A stretch of DNA of 64,000 bases from Hyphomicrobiales bacterium. GTDB lineage: Bacteria; Pseudomonadota; Alphaproteobacteria; Rhodospirillales; JACKKN01. Of this stretch, positions 33,690-43,445 are shown piece after piece (position 1 is the first letter of the stretch; every line of letters begins with the position of its first letter). A program made the translations under genes and the position numbers. Location of the stretch: assembly GCA_024236415.1 (NCBI GenBank), contig JACKKN010000005.1, forward strand, positions 186,001 through 250,000, read 5' to 3'. The notes below the pieces were generated by a model that was not told the origin of the DNA, made no database searches, and saw only the letters and a program-made list of their open reading frames with translations.

Positions 33690-34703
33690 ATGTTCCAGGG
33701 GACCGCGCGCGCCATCCTGACGGCGGCGGTCCTCTGCCTGACAACGGGCCCGGACGCCATCGCGTCCGGGCTCGATCTGCGTTGGGCCACCTTGCGCACC
33801 AACATGACGGCGCCGCGGGTCCTGCCCGACGGCCGGGTGGTCGACCCCCGCGGCCCGGTGTTCCGCCCGGTGCTGGACGGCGACCGCCTGTCGCTGGAGG
33901 CCGACGACGAGCTGCAGCAGGACCCCTTCCCGCGCCCCGGCAGGCTGCCCGACGGCGGCGTCGCCATGGGCCGGCGCAACATCCACGCCGCCTGGCTGAC
34001 CGGGCCCACGGACCGCTACCGCCACGGCGCCCTGGGCGACACCATCGAGGCCGGCGGCCTCGCCGTGGAGCTGAAGAACAGCGTCGTGCTGCGCTATGAC
34101 CTGCCGCCCGATTCGGTGTTCGAGGACCTGACCCCGCGCCTGGCCGACGTGGACGGCGACGGCAGCCAGGAGGTGGTGGTGGTGCGCTCGTACCTGGCGG
34201 CCGGGGCCGCGGTGATGGTGCTGAAGGCCGGGCCCGACGGGCTGGTGCCGCTGGCCGAGTCGGCGCCCATCGGCACGGCGAACCGCTGGCTCAACCCGGC
34301 CGGCGTGGCCGACTTCGACGGCGACGGCCGGCCCGAGATCGCGGTCGTCGAGACCCCGCACATCGGCGGCGTGCTGCGCCTGCACCGCCTGGCCGGGAAC
34401 GCCCTGCCGGTGGTGGCGCGCAAGCCGGGCTTCTCCAACCACGTCCTGGGGTCGCGCGACCTGGGCCTGTCGGCGGTCACCGACGCCGACGGCGACGGCC
34501 GCCCCGACCTGGTGGTGCCGGACGCGGCGCGCAAGGCCCTGCGGGTGGTCGCGGCCAGGGACGGGGCCCTGGTCCAGATCGCCCTCGCCCCCCTGCCGCG
34601 GCCCATCGCCTCGAACATGGCGGCCGTGGACCTGGACGGCAAGGGCGGGCTGGACGTGCTGTTCGCCCTCGAGGGCGGCACCCTCGCGGCGCTGCTGTTC
34701 TGA
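33690..34703 (+). CDS. secreted FG-GAP/VCBS-repeat protein
   Basis: 337 residues with a signal peptide (about 1-25). The C-terminal two thirds contain at least four calcium-loop motifs of FG-GAP type: DVDGDGSQE, DFDGDGRPE, DADGDGRPD and a degenerate DLDGKGGLD, consistent with a beta-propeller. The start lies 12 bp after the phaB stop, so it may be co-transcribed with phaAB although no link to PHB is evident. Likely periplasmic or surface binding role; ligand unknown. Confidence 0.82.
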   Translation: MFQGTARAILTAAVLCLTTGPDAIASGLDLRWATLRTNMTAPRVLPDGRVVDPRGPVFRPVLDGDRLSLEADDELQQDPFPRPGRLPDGGVAMGRRNIHAAWLTGPTDRYRHGALGDTIEAGGLAVELKNSVVLRYDLPPDSVFEDLTPRLADVDGDGSQEVVVVRSYLAAGAAVMVLKAGPDGLVPLAESAPIGTANRWLNPAGVADFDGDGRPEIAVVETPHIGGVLRLHRLAGNALPVVARKPGFSNHVLGSRDLGLSAVTDADGDGRPDLVVPDAARKALRVVAARDGALVQIALAPLPRPIASNMAAVDLDGKGGLDVLFALEGGTLAALLF

Positions 34704-34714
34704 GCCGCCGGCGG

Positions 34715-35107
34715 TCACGGCGCCGGCGGCGCGACCCCCTTCTCGGCGAACACCTCCAGGGCCGCGTTCAGGCCGTTGATGGCCGCCGGCATGCCGCCGT
34801 AGACGGCCATCTGCCAGATCGCCTCCAGGATCTCGCGCGCGGTCGCGCCGGCGGCCAGGGCGTGGTCCACGTTGATCTTCAGTTGCGGGCCCGTCTGCCC
34901 GCCCAGGACGGTCAGCGCGGCGACGGTGCACAGCTGCCGGGTGCGCAGGTCGAGCCCGGGGCGGGCGTAGTGGTGGCCGTAGGCCCAGTCGATCAGGCTG
35001 TCGGACATTCCCGGCACGGCCCCGTCGTAGCGGGCGCGCAGGATGTCCTGCAGGTCGGGGTTCAGGCGCGCGGCGACCCGGCGACCCTTGTCCAGCGTCG
35101 ATTCCAT
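34715..35107 (-). CDS. carboxymuconolactone decarboxylase family protein
   Basis: 130 residues of the CMD/AhpD fold (RTRQLCTVAALTVLGGQTGPQLKINVDHALAAG). It lacks the CxxC pair of AhpD, so it is not a thiol peroxidase. Gamma-carboxymuconolactone decarboxylase or a related lactone/aldehyde-linked activity is possible. It is 26 bp downstream of a merR gene on the same strand and controlled by the promoter at 35559-35589. Confidence 0.88.
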   Translation of the reverse strand: MESTLDKGRRVAARLNPDLQDILRARYDGAVPGMSDSLIDWAYGHHYARPGLDLRTRQLCTVAALTVLGGQTGPQLKINVDHALAAGATAREILEAIWQMAVYGGMPAAINGLNAALEVFAEKGVAPPAP

Positions 35108-35133
35108 GGCGGCTCCTTTCCGGTCCCCGGCGG

Positions 35134-35505
35134 TCAGTCCCGGCCGCAGGGCCGGCGGTCGAGCTGCGCGTAGCCGGCGATCTTGTCGTCCAGCAGCACC
35201 AGGGTCTCGTTCAACTCCTCGATCCGGGCGGCGACGGCGGCGCGGTGGGCGGCCAGCAGGTCGCGCCGCGCGCCGGCCGTGGCGTCGCCCTGCTCGCGCA
35301 GGGCGGCGTAGCGCAGCCGGTCGCGGATGCCCATGCCGGTGGCGTTCAGGCGTTCGAGGAAGCGCAGCCAGCGCAGGTCGGCGGCGCCGAAGTCGCGCCG
35401 CCCGCCGGGGTCCCGCGCCGGCTTGGGAATCAGGCCGATCTTCTCGTAGTAGCGCAGGGTGTCGACCGAAAAACCGCTGCGCCGGGCAAGCTCGCCGATC
35501 CGCAT
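35134..35505 (-). CDS. MerR-family transcriptional regulator
   Basis: 123 residues from the ATG of MRIGELARR (AAGGAG upstream). Winged helix at about 1-70 (GFSVDTLRYYEKIGLIPKP; GGRRDF), then a dimerisation coiled coil. There are few cysteines in the effector domain (only one near the C-terminus), so metal sensing is unlikely. It resembles the aldehyde/electrophile group often paired with CMD proteins. First gene of a two-gene operon with the CMD protein; autoregulated by the dyad promoter upstream. Confidence 0.9.
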   Translation of the reverse strand: MRIGELARRSGFSVDTLRYYEKIGLIPKPARDPGGRRDFGAADLRWLRFLERLNATGMGIRDRLRYAALREQGDATAGARRDLLAAHRAAVAARIEELNETLVLLDDKIAGYAQLDRRPCGRD

Positions 35506-35558
35506 GGCAACTCCTTTCCCGTCACGTCCGGCCGCCACCGGGACCGGACATGGGCGCG

Positions 35559-35589
35559 AGGATAGGAGGTGGAGCGCGCTCCAGGTCAA
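35559..35589 (-). promoter_or_regulatory. MerR-type promoter with 19-bp spacer and perfect operator
   Basis: On the minus strand: -35 TTGACC (35589-35584), spacer of exactly 19 bp, -10 TATCCT (35564-35559). The spacer holds the perfect 14-bp palindrome TGGAGCGCGCTCCA (35570-35583). Over-long spacers with an internal dyad are diagnostic of MerR-activated promoters. Confidence 0.88.
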
Positions 35590-35709
35590 GGGCTTTTCTC
35601 GCCCCGCGGCGCCACCCGTCCGCGAACCGGCCGCTCGCACGCGCAACATTCATTTTTGCGAGTGCGAAGAAAGGTGCTATCCTGGAGAACTGCCATCGGC
35701 GGCTTCTCG

Positions 35710-35742
35710 CCAAGCATTCACGCGCACACCAAGCATTCACGC
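35710..35742 (+). repeat. two 14-bp direct repeats ahead of hbd
   Basis: CCAAGCATTCACGC at 35710-35723 and again at 35729-35742, 19 bp apart, about two helical turns, between a possible promoter (TTGCGA-16-TATCCT, 35656-35683) and the ATG at 35768. Confidence 0.5.
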
Positions 35743-35767
35743 AAACTACGACAGGGGGACCATCGCA

Positions 35768-36664
35768 ATGTCCATCAACACGGTCGGGATCATCGGCAGC
35801 GGCACCATGGGGCTGGGAATCGCCCAGGTCTGCGCCCAGGCGGGGAAGAAGGTCGTTTTGGTCAAGGCGACCCCGGGCGACATTGAACGGCCGCGCGGCA
35901 AGTTCGTCGGCAGCCTGGACAAGGCGGTCGAGCGCGGCAAGATGGAGGCCGCGCTGCGCGACACCATCATCGCCAACATCACCTTCACCGACCAGGAGGA
36001 AGCGGTCGCCGACTGCGACCTGGTGGTCGAGTCCGTGATCGAGGACATCGAGATCAAGAAGGCCCTGTTCAACCGGCTGGAGGGCATCTGCCGCGCCGAC
36101 GCCATCCTGGGCACCAACACCTCGACCCTGTCGGTGACCGCCATGATGGCCGTGTGCCAGCACCGCGACCGCGTCGCCGGCCTGCACTTCTTCAACCCGG
36201 CCCCGGTCATGAGCCTGGTCGAGATCGTGCACGGGTTCGAGACCTCGGACGCCACGCTCAAGGCCCTGAACGCCTTCTGCAAGGAGATCGGCAAGGCGCC
36301 GGTGCTGGTGCAGGACACCACCGGCTTCATCGTCAACCGCCTGCTGACGCCCTACATGCTGAACGCCATCCGCATGCTGGAGCGCGGCACCGGCACCATC
36401 GAGACCATCGACCAGGCCATGATGACCGGCGCCGGCCTGCCCATGGGGCCCTTCGCCCTGGCCGACTACATCGGGCTGGACGTGGTCATCGCCATGTCCC
36501 AGAACATCTACGAGGACGTGCGCGAGGGCCATCACGCGCCGCCGCACACCCTGGTGCGCCTGGTGCAGCTCGGCTACCTGGGACGCAAGACCGGCAAAGG
36601 CTTCTACGACTATTCGGCCAAGCCGCCGGTGGGCAACCCGGCCCTGGTGCACCCGGTAATCTGA
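35768..36664 (+). CDS. 3-hydroxybutyryl-CoA dehydrogenase
   Basis: 298 residues, NAD(P)-dependent (S)-3-hydroxyacyl-CoA dehydrogenase of fatty-acid/butyrate metabolism. Cofactor motif GSGTMG (10-15), catalytic His140 in GLHFFNPAP and the downstream N-P-x-P region. The C-terminal domain has TGFIVNRLLTPYMLNA and GYLGRKTGKGFYDY. The start was chosen for AGGGGGA upstream; the open frame continues back but overlaps the merR promoter. It would provide the S-isomer route parallel to PhaB. Confidence 0.95.
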   Translation: MSINTVGIIGSGTMGLGIAQVCAQAGKKVVLVKATPGDIERPRGKFVGSLDKAVERGKMEAALRDTIIANITFTDQEEAVADCDLVVESVIEDIEIKKALFNRLEGICRADAILGTNTSTLSVTAMMAVCQHRDRVAGLHFFNPAPVMSLVEIVHGFETSDATLKALNAFCKEIGKAPVLVQDTTGFIVNRLLTPYMLNAIRMLERGTGTIETIDQAMMTGAGLPMGPFALADYIGLDVVIAMSQNIYEDVREGHHAPPHTLVRLVQLGYLGRKTGKGFYDYSAKPPVGNPALVHPVI

Positions 36665-36748
36665 CGCTTCGCGTCCGCGCGGCGGCCCGGGAGTCCCCCC
36701 CACGGGCCGCGGCGCGGACGTCGCGACCCGGGCCACCGCGGCCCCGCC

Positions 36749-36769
36749 ATCTACCATCCGTCGGTAGAT
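36749..36769. promoter_or_regulatory. inverted repeat ATCTACC-N7-GGTAGAT
   Basis: Seven-base perfect arms in the 249-bp gap before the lipoprotein gene, just upstream of an AT-rich stretch (GATATTTATT) that could hold the promoter. Operator candidate only. Confidence 0.4.
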
Positions 36770-36913
36770 GCATTTGATATTTATTCCCGCTCAAGGTATA
36801 AGGAAATCCGCACGAGCTTTTTCGTCAATGATCCCGCATGACGGGAAATCGGGCGCTCCGGCACGGATTCGGTTCCGGCCCGCCGGCGGCGAACCCGGAC
36901 AAGGGAGGCGAAA

Positions 36914-37792
36914 ATGGGGCGGATACGACGCGTGGCCGCGGTGGGAATCCTGCTCGCCCTGGTGGCGGGATGCAGCAGTTTCGGCGCCCCCGGCGCGCCC
37001 GACAGATCCTTCGACGAAGCCCAGGACATCGCCCAGCTGGAACAGGAGTTCCAGACCGCGGCGTCCATCAAGGGTTTCTACGCCAGCGGCCAGACCGTGG
37101 ACGACCGCAACCGCTTCATCATCGGCCGCCTGGTCCTGACCGACGTCCACTACATCCGATTCATCCGCCAGTTTGCCGTCAACAAGGCGCTGATCGATTC
37201 CGCCGTCGACATCGCCACCATCGGCGTCGACCTGGCCGTCACCCTGGTGGGCGCCGCGCCGACCAAGGCGATCCTGGGCGCCGTGTCCGGCGGCCTGACC
37301 TCGTCCAAGGTGTCCATCGACAAGAACTTCTTCCAGGAGAAGACGGTGCCCGTGCTGGTGGGCGAGATGAACGCCCAGCGCAAGCACGCCCGCATCCCCC
37401 TGGTGGCCGGCATGCACGAGACCATGGACAAGTACCCCTTCGAGCAGGCGGTGATCGACCTGCAGGCCTATTACGAGGCCGGCACCTTCATCGGCGCGCT
37501 GCACGCCATCCAGAAGGAGTCCGGAGTCAGGGAGCAGGAGGCCGACGGCGTGCTGGACGTGATCCTGGCCCGGCCCGTGCCCACGGCGCTGCAGGTCCGG
37601 CGCAAGGCGGCCGCGGCCTATGTGCGCACACTGGACCAGGCCCAGCTCGACCAGTTGGCGAGTGCCCTGGGCCTGCCCACGGGCGGTTCCGCCAAGTCGA
37701 ACATCCTGCGGACCATCCTCAAGGCCCAGAGCACCCCCAGCTTCGATGTCATCGCCGACAAGCTGAACACGCTCTTCGGAAAGAAGGTCTGA
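36914..37792 (+). CDS. lipoprotein of unknown function
   Basis: 292 residues with a lipobox LVAGC (Cys20), hence membrane-anchored. The mature protein is mainly helical. A hydrophobic segment (about 95-125: DSAVDIATIGVDLAVTLVGAAP) could insert into or associate with membrane. No named domain was recognised. RBS GGGAGG. The next gene starts three bases after its stop and a GH19 lysozyme follows, so it belongs to a three-gene unit. Confidence 0.78.
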   Translation: MGRIRRVAAVGILLALVAGCSSFGAPGAPDRSFDEAQDIAQLEQEFQTAASIKGFYASGQTVDDRNRFIIGRLVLTDVHYIRFIRQFAVNKALIDSAVDIATIGVDLAVTLVGAAPTKAILGAVSGGLTSSKVSIDKNFFQEKTVPVLVGEMNAQRKHARIPLVAGMHETMDKYPFEQAVIDLQAYYEAGTFIGALHAIQKESGVREQEADGVLDVILARPVPTALQVRRKAAAAYVRTLDQAQLDQLASALGLPTGGSAKSNILRTILKAQSTPSFDVIADKLNTLFGKKV

Positions 37793-37795
37793 ACC

Positions 37796-38080
37796 ATGGA
37801 AAAGGAAACCGTCGAGTCCCCCGGCAGCCTGTCCCTGGCCGATTTCGAACTCACGATCCAGCAGAGCGAGGAAATCATCGGCCCCTTGACGGCCCTGGGC
37901 CGGAACGGGGCCAACAACACCTTCACCCTGCTGTATGACGACGTGCCCCAGAACCTGGCCGTGCTGGCCACCTACGACGGCGACGCGCCGCCGGCGCGGG
38001 ACGGGCATACCATCATCTGCACCGGCGACTGCCTGGTGGAGTCGGCGCCGGCCAAGGTCGTCGCCTACCGGCACACCTAG
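37796..38080 (+). CDS. unknown 94-aa protein
   Basis: 94 residues, acidic N-terminus, no signal peptide or transmembrane helix, probably a compact beta-rich fold (NNTFTLLYDDVPQNLAVLATYDG). Not recognised. Coupled to the lipoprotein gene (3-bp gap) and 36 bp before the lysozyme gene. Codon use matches the genome. Confidence 0.7.
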   Translation: MEKETVESPGSLSLADFELTIQQSEEIIGPLTALGRNGANNTFTLLYDDVPQNLAVLATYDGDAPPARDGHTIICTGDCLVESAPAKVVAYRHT

Positions 38081-38116
38081 TCATCGCGGCGGCGCCGCGG
38101 GAACGGGAGCACGGCC

Positions 38117-38944
38117 ATGCTTGACGAATCCCAGCTTCGCGCCATCTACCCCAAGGCGCCCGACGCCCACGTGGCCGCCTTCCTGGACCGCGGCGGCGAC
38201 CTGTTCGCGGACTATGGCATCGATGCGACGCCGGTGCGCCTGCACTTCTTCCTGGCCCAGGTCGGCCACGAGTCGGGGGGCCTGACCATCACCGCCGAGA
38301 ACCTGAACTACAGTGCCGAGCGCCTGTGCAAGGTCTGGCCCAACCGGTTCCCCGACGCGGACGCCGCCGCCCCCTTCGCCCGCAATCCGCGGGCCCTGGC
38401 CAACAACGTCTACGCCAGCCGCATGGGCAACGGCGGGCCGGAAACGGACGACGGCTGGACCTTCCGCGGCCGCGGCTACATCCAGGTCACCGGGCGCGAG
38501 GGCTACCGGCGCGTCGGCGCCATCGCCGCCCTGCCGCTGGAGGAGCAGCCCGACCTGGCCGTCGAGCCCGCGCACGCCCTGCCGGTGGCCTGCGCGTTCT
38601 GGCGCTGGAAGGGGCTGAACGCCATCTGCGACGCCGGCAACTTCGTCAGCGTCACCCGGCGCATCAACGGCGGCACCAACGGCCTGGCCGACCGCCGCGC
38701 CTGGCTGGACAAGGTGCGCCGGGTCCTGGGCACCGAGGGGGACACGGGCGTGGCGCTGGACACCGCCGACGTCATCGAGCTGCAACGCGCCCTGCAGGCC
38801 GCGGGCTACCCCGAGGTGGGCGCGGCCGACGGCATCGTCGGGTCGCGCACCCTGGCCGGGATCACCCGCTTCCGACACGAGCACGGCCTGCCCGACGGCG
38901 CCATCGACGGCGCCCTGCTGGCCGCCCTGGGCCTGGCCGGCTAG
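38117..38944 (+). CDS. GH19 lysozyme/chitinase-like endolysin with peptidoglycan-binding domain
   Basis: 275 residues. GH19 catalytic part (about 1-200): VGHESGG with catalytic Glu52, the ENLNYSAERL segment with Glu61, RGRGYIQVTG and NGGTNGLADR. A C-terminal peptidoglycan-binding domain (about 205-272: VIELQRALQAAGYPEVGAAD) follows. It should cleave peptidoglycan glycan strands. No signal peptide, as in phage endolysins and some secreted effectors, so export needs another route. Preceded by a lipoprotein and a small unknown protein in the same orientation. Confidence 0.9.
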   Translation: MLDESQLRAIYPKAPDAHVAAFLDRGGDLFADYGIDATPVRLHFFLAQVGHESGGLTITAENLNYSAERLCKVWPNRFPDADAAAPFARNPRALANNVYASRMGNGGPETDDGWTFRGRGYIQVTGREGYRRVGAIAALPLEEQPDLAVEPAHALPVACAFWRWKGLNAICDAGNFVSVTRRINGGTNGLADRRAWLDKVRRVLGTEGDTGVALDTADVIELQRALQAAGYPEVGAADGIVGSRTLAGITRFRHEHGLPDGAIDGALLAALGLAG

Positions 38945-39085
38945 CGCCGGCCGGGCGCCGGCCCCCCTCGCCGGCGGGCCGGTACAAAGTATCCCTTTGA
39001 ATCTTAAACCCCAGATTGATATGTTATGCAGAACCCAGGCCGCGCCCGGCCGGGAAACAACGACGACGGGGAGTCGGGGAAACCA

Positions 39086-39727
39086 ATGCCGACCAACAAG
39101 AGCGCCGCCCTGGCGGCCGCCATCGTCCTGGGCCTGGCCGCGCCGGCCCTTGCGGTGCCCAAGGGCTACACCGACCCGATCCTGTGGGAAACGGCGGTGG
39201 ACGACCTGAAATACCTGCCCGACGGCTACGTGATCCTGACCGAGGATTTCGAAAGTTCGCCCGTGGGGCAGCTGCCGGCGGGGACCACGGACATCGGCCT
39301 GTTCGACATGGTGCTGGCCAACACCACCATCTTCAACTCCATCGCCTTCACGGCGTCGACCACCGAGGTCAACGTCGACCTGAACGACAACGGCGGCACC
39401 ACGGGCGCCGCCCGCATCGACTGGGTCAACTTCGACGTGCCGCTGTGGATCCACGGAATCGGTTTCGACGTTTCCAGCCTGGACGCCGACCTGACCATCA
39501 CGGTCAACGGGGTCGACGTCGTGTTCGCCGGCAACAATCCCTCGTTCGTCGGCATCGTCGAGCGGGAACCGATCTTTTCCCTGACCTTCACCGCCGACAA
39601 CGTCAACTTCATCCTGGACAACGTCCTGGTCGCCATCCGCGAGGTGCCCGAGCCGGCGGGCCTGGCCCTGTTCGGCCTGGGGCTGCTGGGCCTGGGCGCC
39701 ACCCGCCGCCGCCTGCCGCACCGGTAG
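39086..39727 (+). CDS. PEP-CTERM sorted exported protein
   Basis: 213 residues from the ATG of MPTNKS. A signal peptide (about 1-26) starts it, and the C-terminus is a PEP-CTERM signal: VPEP, a hydrophobic helix (AGLALFGLGLLGLG), then TRRR. Such proteins are cleaved by exosortase and usually go to the cell surface or extracellular matrix. The body is Thr/Asn/Asp-rich beta structure, apparently one domain (FESSPVGQLPAGT; VDLNDNGG). No exosortase gene is in the window. Confidence 0.85.
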   Translation: MPTNKSAALAAAIVLGLAAPALAVPKGYTDPILWETAVDDLKYLPDGYVILTEDFESSPVGQLPAGTTDIGLFDMVLANTTIFNSIAFTASTTEVNVDLNDNGGTTGAARIDWVNFDVPLWIHGIGFDVSSLDADLTITVNGVDVVFAGNNPSFVGIVEREPIFSLTFTADNVNFILDNVLVAIREVPEPAGLALFGLGLLGLGATRRRLPHR

Positions 39728-39786
39728 GTCGGCGGGCGGTCCGGCGCGCGGTTCCGGCGGCGCGCCCCGCTGCAGCCGCTGATCCG

Positions 39787-40686
39787 TCAGGCCGCGGCCA
39801 GGGCGTCGCCGATCAGGCGGTCCACCAGGTCCGGCTTCTCGTACGCGATCCAGTGCCCGGCGTCCTCGACCCGGTGCAGGGTCAGGTCGGGGACCAGGTC
39901 GCCGAGCCCGTCCAGCAGGCCGGACATCAGGGCGAAGTCGCGCAGGCCCCAGATCACCGTGGTCGGCACCCGCACGGTGAAGCGGGCCGGATCGACCGCC
40001 GGCAGACGGCCCGGCTCGGCGCCCTCTTCGGGCACCGGCGCCGGCGAGGCCCGGTACCAGTTCAGGCCGCCGGTCAGGGCCCCGGGTTGGGCCCAGGCCG
40101 CCAGGTAGGCGTCGCGGTCGGCGTCGGTCAGGACGCCCCTGGCGTGCAGGCCGGCGAGCGAGAACCGCCACAGCCAGGCGAAGTTGTCGGCGGCCAGGGT
40201 GGCCTCGGCCGCGGGGTCGCGGAACAGGCGGAAGTACTGGCTGGCCTTGATCTGTGCCGGGTTGGTGTGCAGCTCGCGCAGGAAGGTCAGGGGGTGCGGC
40301 GAGTTGAGGATCACCAGCCTGGCGAGCATCTCGGGGTGCGCCAGGGCGAAGGCCCAGGCCGCCGCGCCGCCCCAGTCGTGGGCCACCAGGACGAACTTGC
40401 CGTCGGTGAACCGGGCGGCGAGCTGGCGGATGTCCTCGACCACCACCGGGGCGCGGTAGGCGCGCGGGTCGGCCGGCTTGTCCGACAGGTTGAACCCGCG
40501 CAGGTCCGGCGCCACGGCCAGCCGGTCGGCCCCGAACAGGCCGAGCTGGCGGCGCCAGGCGTACCAGAACTCGGGGAAGCCGTGCAGGAACAGGACCAGC
40601 GGCGCGCCGTCCTGCCCGGCGCGGGCCACGTGCAGGTTGATGCCGTTGACCGCGACATGGCCATGTTCGATGGCCGCGTCGGCCAT
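39787..40686 (-). CDS. alpha/beta hydrolase, epoxide-hydrolase-like
   Basis: 299 residues. Oxyanion motif HGFPE (35-39), nucleophile Asp104 in AHDWGG, acid in GLRDFAL, and His278 (DAGHWI) form the Asp-Asp/His triad of epoxide hydrolases and haloalkane dehalogenases. Two cap-domain Tyr/Trp candidates (NWYRASP) favour epoxide hydrolysis. Cytosolic. Divergent from rtcB with a 47-bp gap. Confidence 0.88.
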   Translation of the reverse strand: MADAAIEHGHVAVNGINLHVARAGQDGAPLVLFLHGFPEFWYAWRRQLGLFGADRLAVAPDLRGFNLSDKPADPRAYRAPVVVEDIRQLAARFTDGKFVLVAHDWGGAAAWAFALAHPEMLARLVILNSPHPLTFLRELHTNPAQIKASQYFRLFRDPAAEATLAADNFAWLWRFSLAGLHARGVLTDADRDAYLAAWAQPGALTGGLNWYRASPAPVPEEGAEPGRLPAVDPARFTVRVPTTVIWGLRDFALMSGLLDGLGDLVPDLTLHRVEDAGHWIAYEKPDLVDRLIGDALAAA

Positions 40687-40733
40687 GGTGTCCTCCCGGT
40701 GCCAACTCCGTTCCGCCTGGGCTAGGATAGGGC

Positions 40734-41948
<1,215 letters not shown>

Positions 41949-41970
41949 GGGCGGTGCTGGTGGCCGGCGC

Positions 41971-42072
41971 ATGCTTCGAGACGGCGCTGCGCGCCTCCTC
42001 AGCATGAGGAGTTCGGATTGGCATCCACCTCGTCCTGAGGTGGGCCGCAGGCCCGTCTCGAAGGACCGATGA
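41971..42072. repeat. REP-like palindrome, GCTTCGAGACGGC type
   Basis: Outer arms GCTTCGAGACGG and CCCGTCTCGAAGGA enclose GCTGCGCGCC/GGCCGCAGGC and CTCAGCATGAGG/CCTCGTCCTGAGG subarms. It sits between convergent rtcB and the CoA-transferase gene and may serve as a terminator. The type is common in alphaproteobacteria. Confidence 0.8.
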
Positions 42073-42081
42073 CGGGCGCGA

Positions 42082-43293
42082 TCACCCCAGCGCCCCGGCC
42101 GCGCGCAGGGCCGCCACCTCGTCGGCGCCGTAGCCCAGGTCGGCCAGCACGGCGTCGCTGTCGGCGCCCACCGTGGCCGGCGGCGCGGCGTCCCGGGTCG
42201 GCGGGTCCTGATCGGCGTTGAAGGGCACGCCCAGCAGCTCGAGCGGCGCGTCGAAGCCGGCCACGTCCGTGGCCCGCACGCGGATGCCGCGGTGCTGCAG
42301 CTGCGGGTCGGCGATGGTCTCGGGCAGGGTCAGCACCGGCTGCGCCGGCACCCCGGCGGCGTTCAGCTCGGCCACCCATTCGCGGTTGGTCTTGGCCATG
42401 AAGGCTTCGGCCAGCACGGCGCGGGCCTCCAGGCGGTGGGCCTTGCGCGCCTCGGTGTCGGCGAAGCGGGGGTCGTCCAGCAGGTGGGCGAGGCCCACCA
42501 CCTGGAACACGGCGCGCTGCTGCGCCTCGGTCAGGGCGGCCACCAGGACGTGGCCGTGGGCCGTCTCGTAGCTGTTGGAGGTGGGCAGCCGCGCCGGCGA
42601 GGAGTTGCCGAACAGTTCGGGCACGTCGCCGCGCACGGTGTAGTTGGCATAGGCCACGGACTGCAGCACCAGGGCCGCGTCCAGCATGGCCACGTCCAGG
42701 TACTGGCCGACGCCGAACCGCTCGCGCCGCACAAGGGCCGAGGACACGGCCAGGGCGGCGATCAGGCCGGTGGAGGTGTCCACGGCCAGGAAGCTGGTGC
42801 GGGTGGGGCCGGTCTCGGGGTGGCCGTTGTGGCTCATCATGCCCGACACGGCCTGGATGGCGGAATCGTAGGCCGGCTCCTCGGCGCGCGGGCCTTCCTG
42901 CCCGTAGCCGCTGATGGAGCAGTAGATGACCCGGGGGTTGCGGGCGCGCACGGCGTCGTAGCCGAACCCCATGCGGCGCATGACCCCGACCCGGTAGTTC
43001 TCGATCACCACGTCGGCCCGCTCGACCAGCTTCCAGGCCACGGCCCGGCCGGCCTCGGACTTCAGGTCCAGCGCGATGCTGCGCTTGCCCAGGTTCGACG
43101 TCAGGAACCCCGGCGCCTGGAGGCGGTCGGCCAGTTCGGCGTCGGTGAAGGTGCGGCGCATCATGTCGCCGTCGCCGGGGTTTTCCACCTTCACCACCTC
43201 GGCCCCCAGCAGGGCCAGGACCTGGGCCGACACCGGCGCCGAGATCACGTGCCCGAACTCCACCACGCGGAGCCCCGCGAAGGCTTGCGGCAT
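42082..43293 (-). CDS. family III CoA transferase (CaiB/BaiF)
   Basis: 403 residues. Family III formyl-CoA/carnitine-type CoA transferase. The CoA-accepting aspartate is Asp143 in PAYDSAIQA. Conserved N-terminal LRVVEFGHVISAPVSAQVLALLGAEVVKVE and NLGKRSIALDLK regions. It moves CoA between acyl donors. The substrate cannot be told from the sequence. Divergent from the MDR reductase (152-bp gap). Confidence 0.92.
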   Translation of the reverse strand: MPQAFAGLRVVEFGHVISAPVSAQVLALLGAEVVKVENPGDGDMMRRTFTDAELADRLQAPGFLTSNLGKRSIALDLKSEAGRAVAWKLVERADVVIENYRVGVMRRMGFGYDAVRARNPRVIYCSISGYGQEGPRAEEPAYDSAIQAVSGMMSHNGHPETGPTRTSFLAVDTSTGLIAALAVSSALVRRERFGVGQYLDVAMLDAALVLQSVAYANYTVRGDVPELFGNSSPARLPTSNSYETAHGHVLVAALTEAQQRAVFQVVGLAHLLDDPRFADTEARKAHRLEARAVLAEAFMAKTNREWVAELNAAGVPAQPVLTLPETIADPQLQHRGIRVRATDVAGFDAPLELLGVPFNADQDPPTRDAAPPATVGADSDAVLADLGYGADEVAALRAAGALG

Positions 43294-43445
43294 GTCGTCT
43301 TCCTCCCTGGTCTTCTCGTTGCCGCCAGTCTGGTCCGCCGCGGCGCGGGGATCAAGCCCCGCCCTTGGCCCCGGGGATCAAGTCGCGCCCTTGGCGCGCC
43401 GCCGGGTCCGTGCCAGGATCGGCGAAACCCGCAACGGAGGCACCC

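Noticed and set aside
36914..38944. Prophage
   Set aside because: A GH19 endolysin and lipoprotein are present, but no holin, structural, integrase or terminase gene was found around them, so a prophage cannot be supported.
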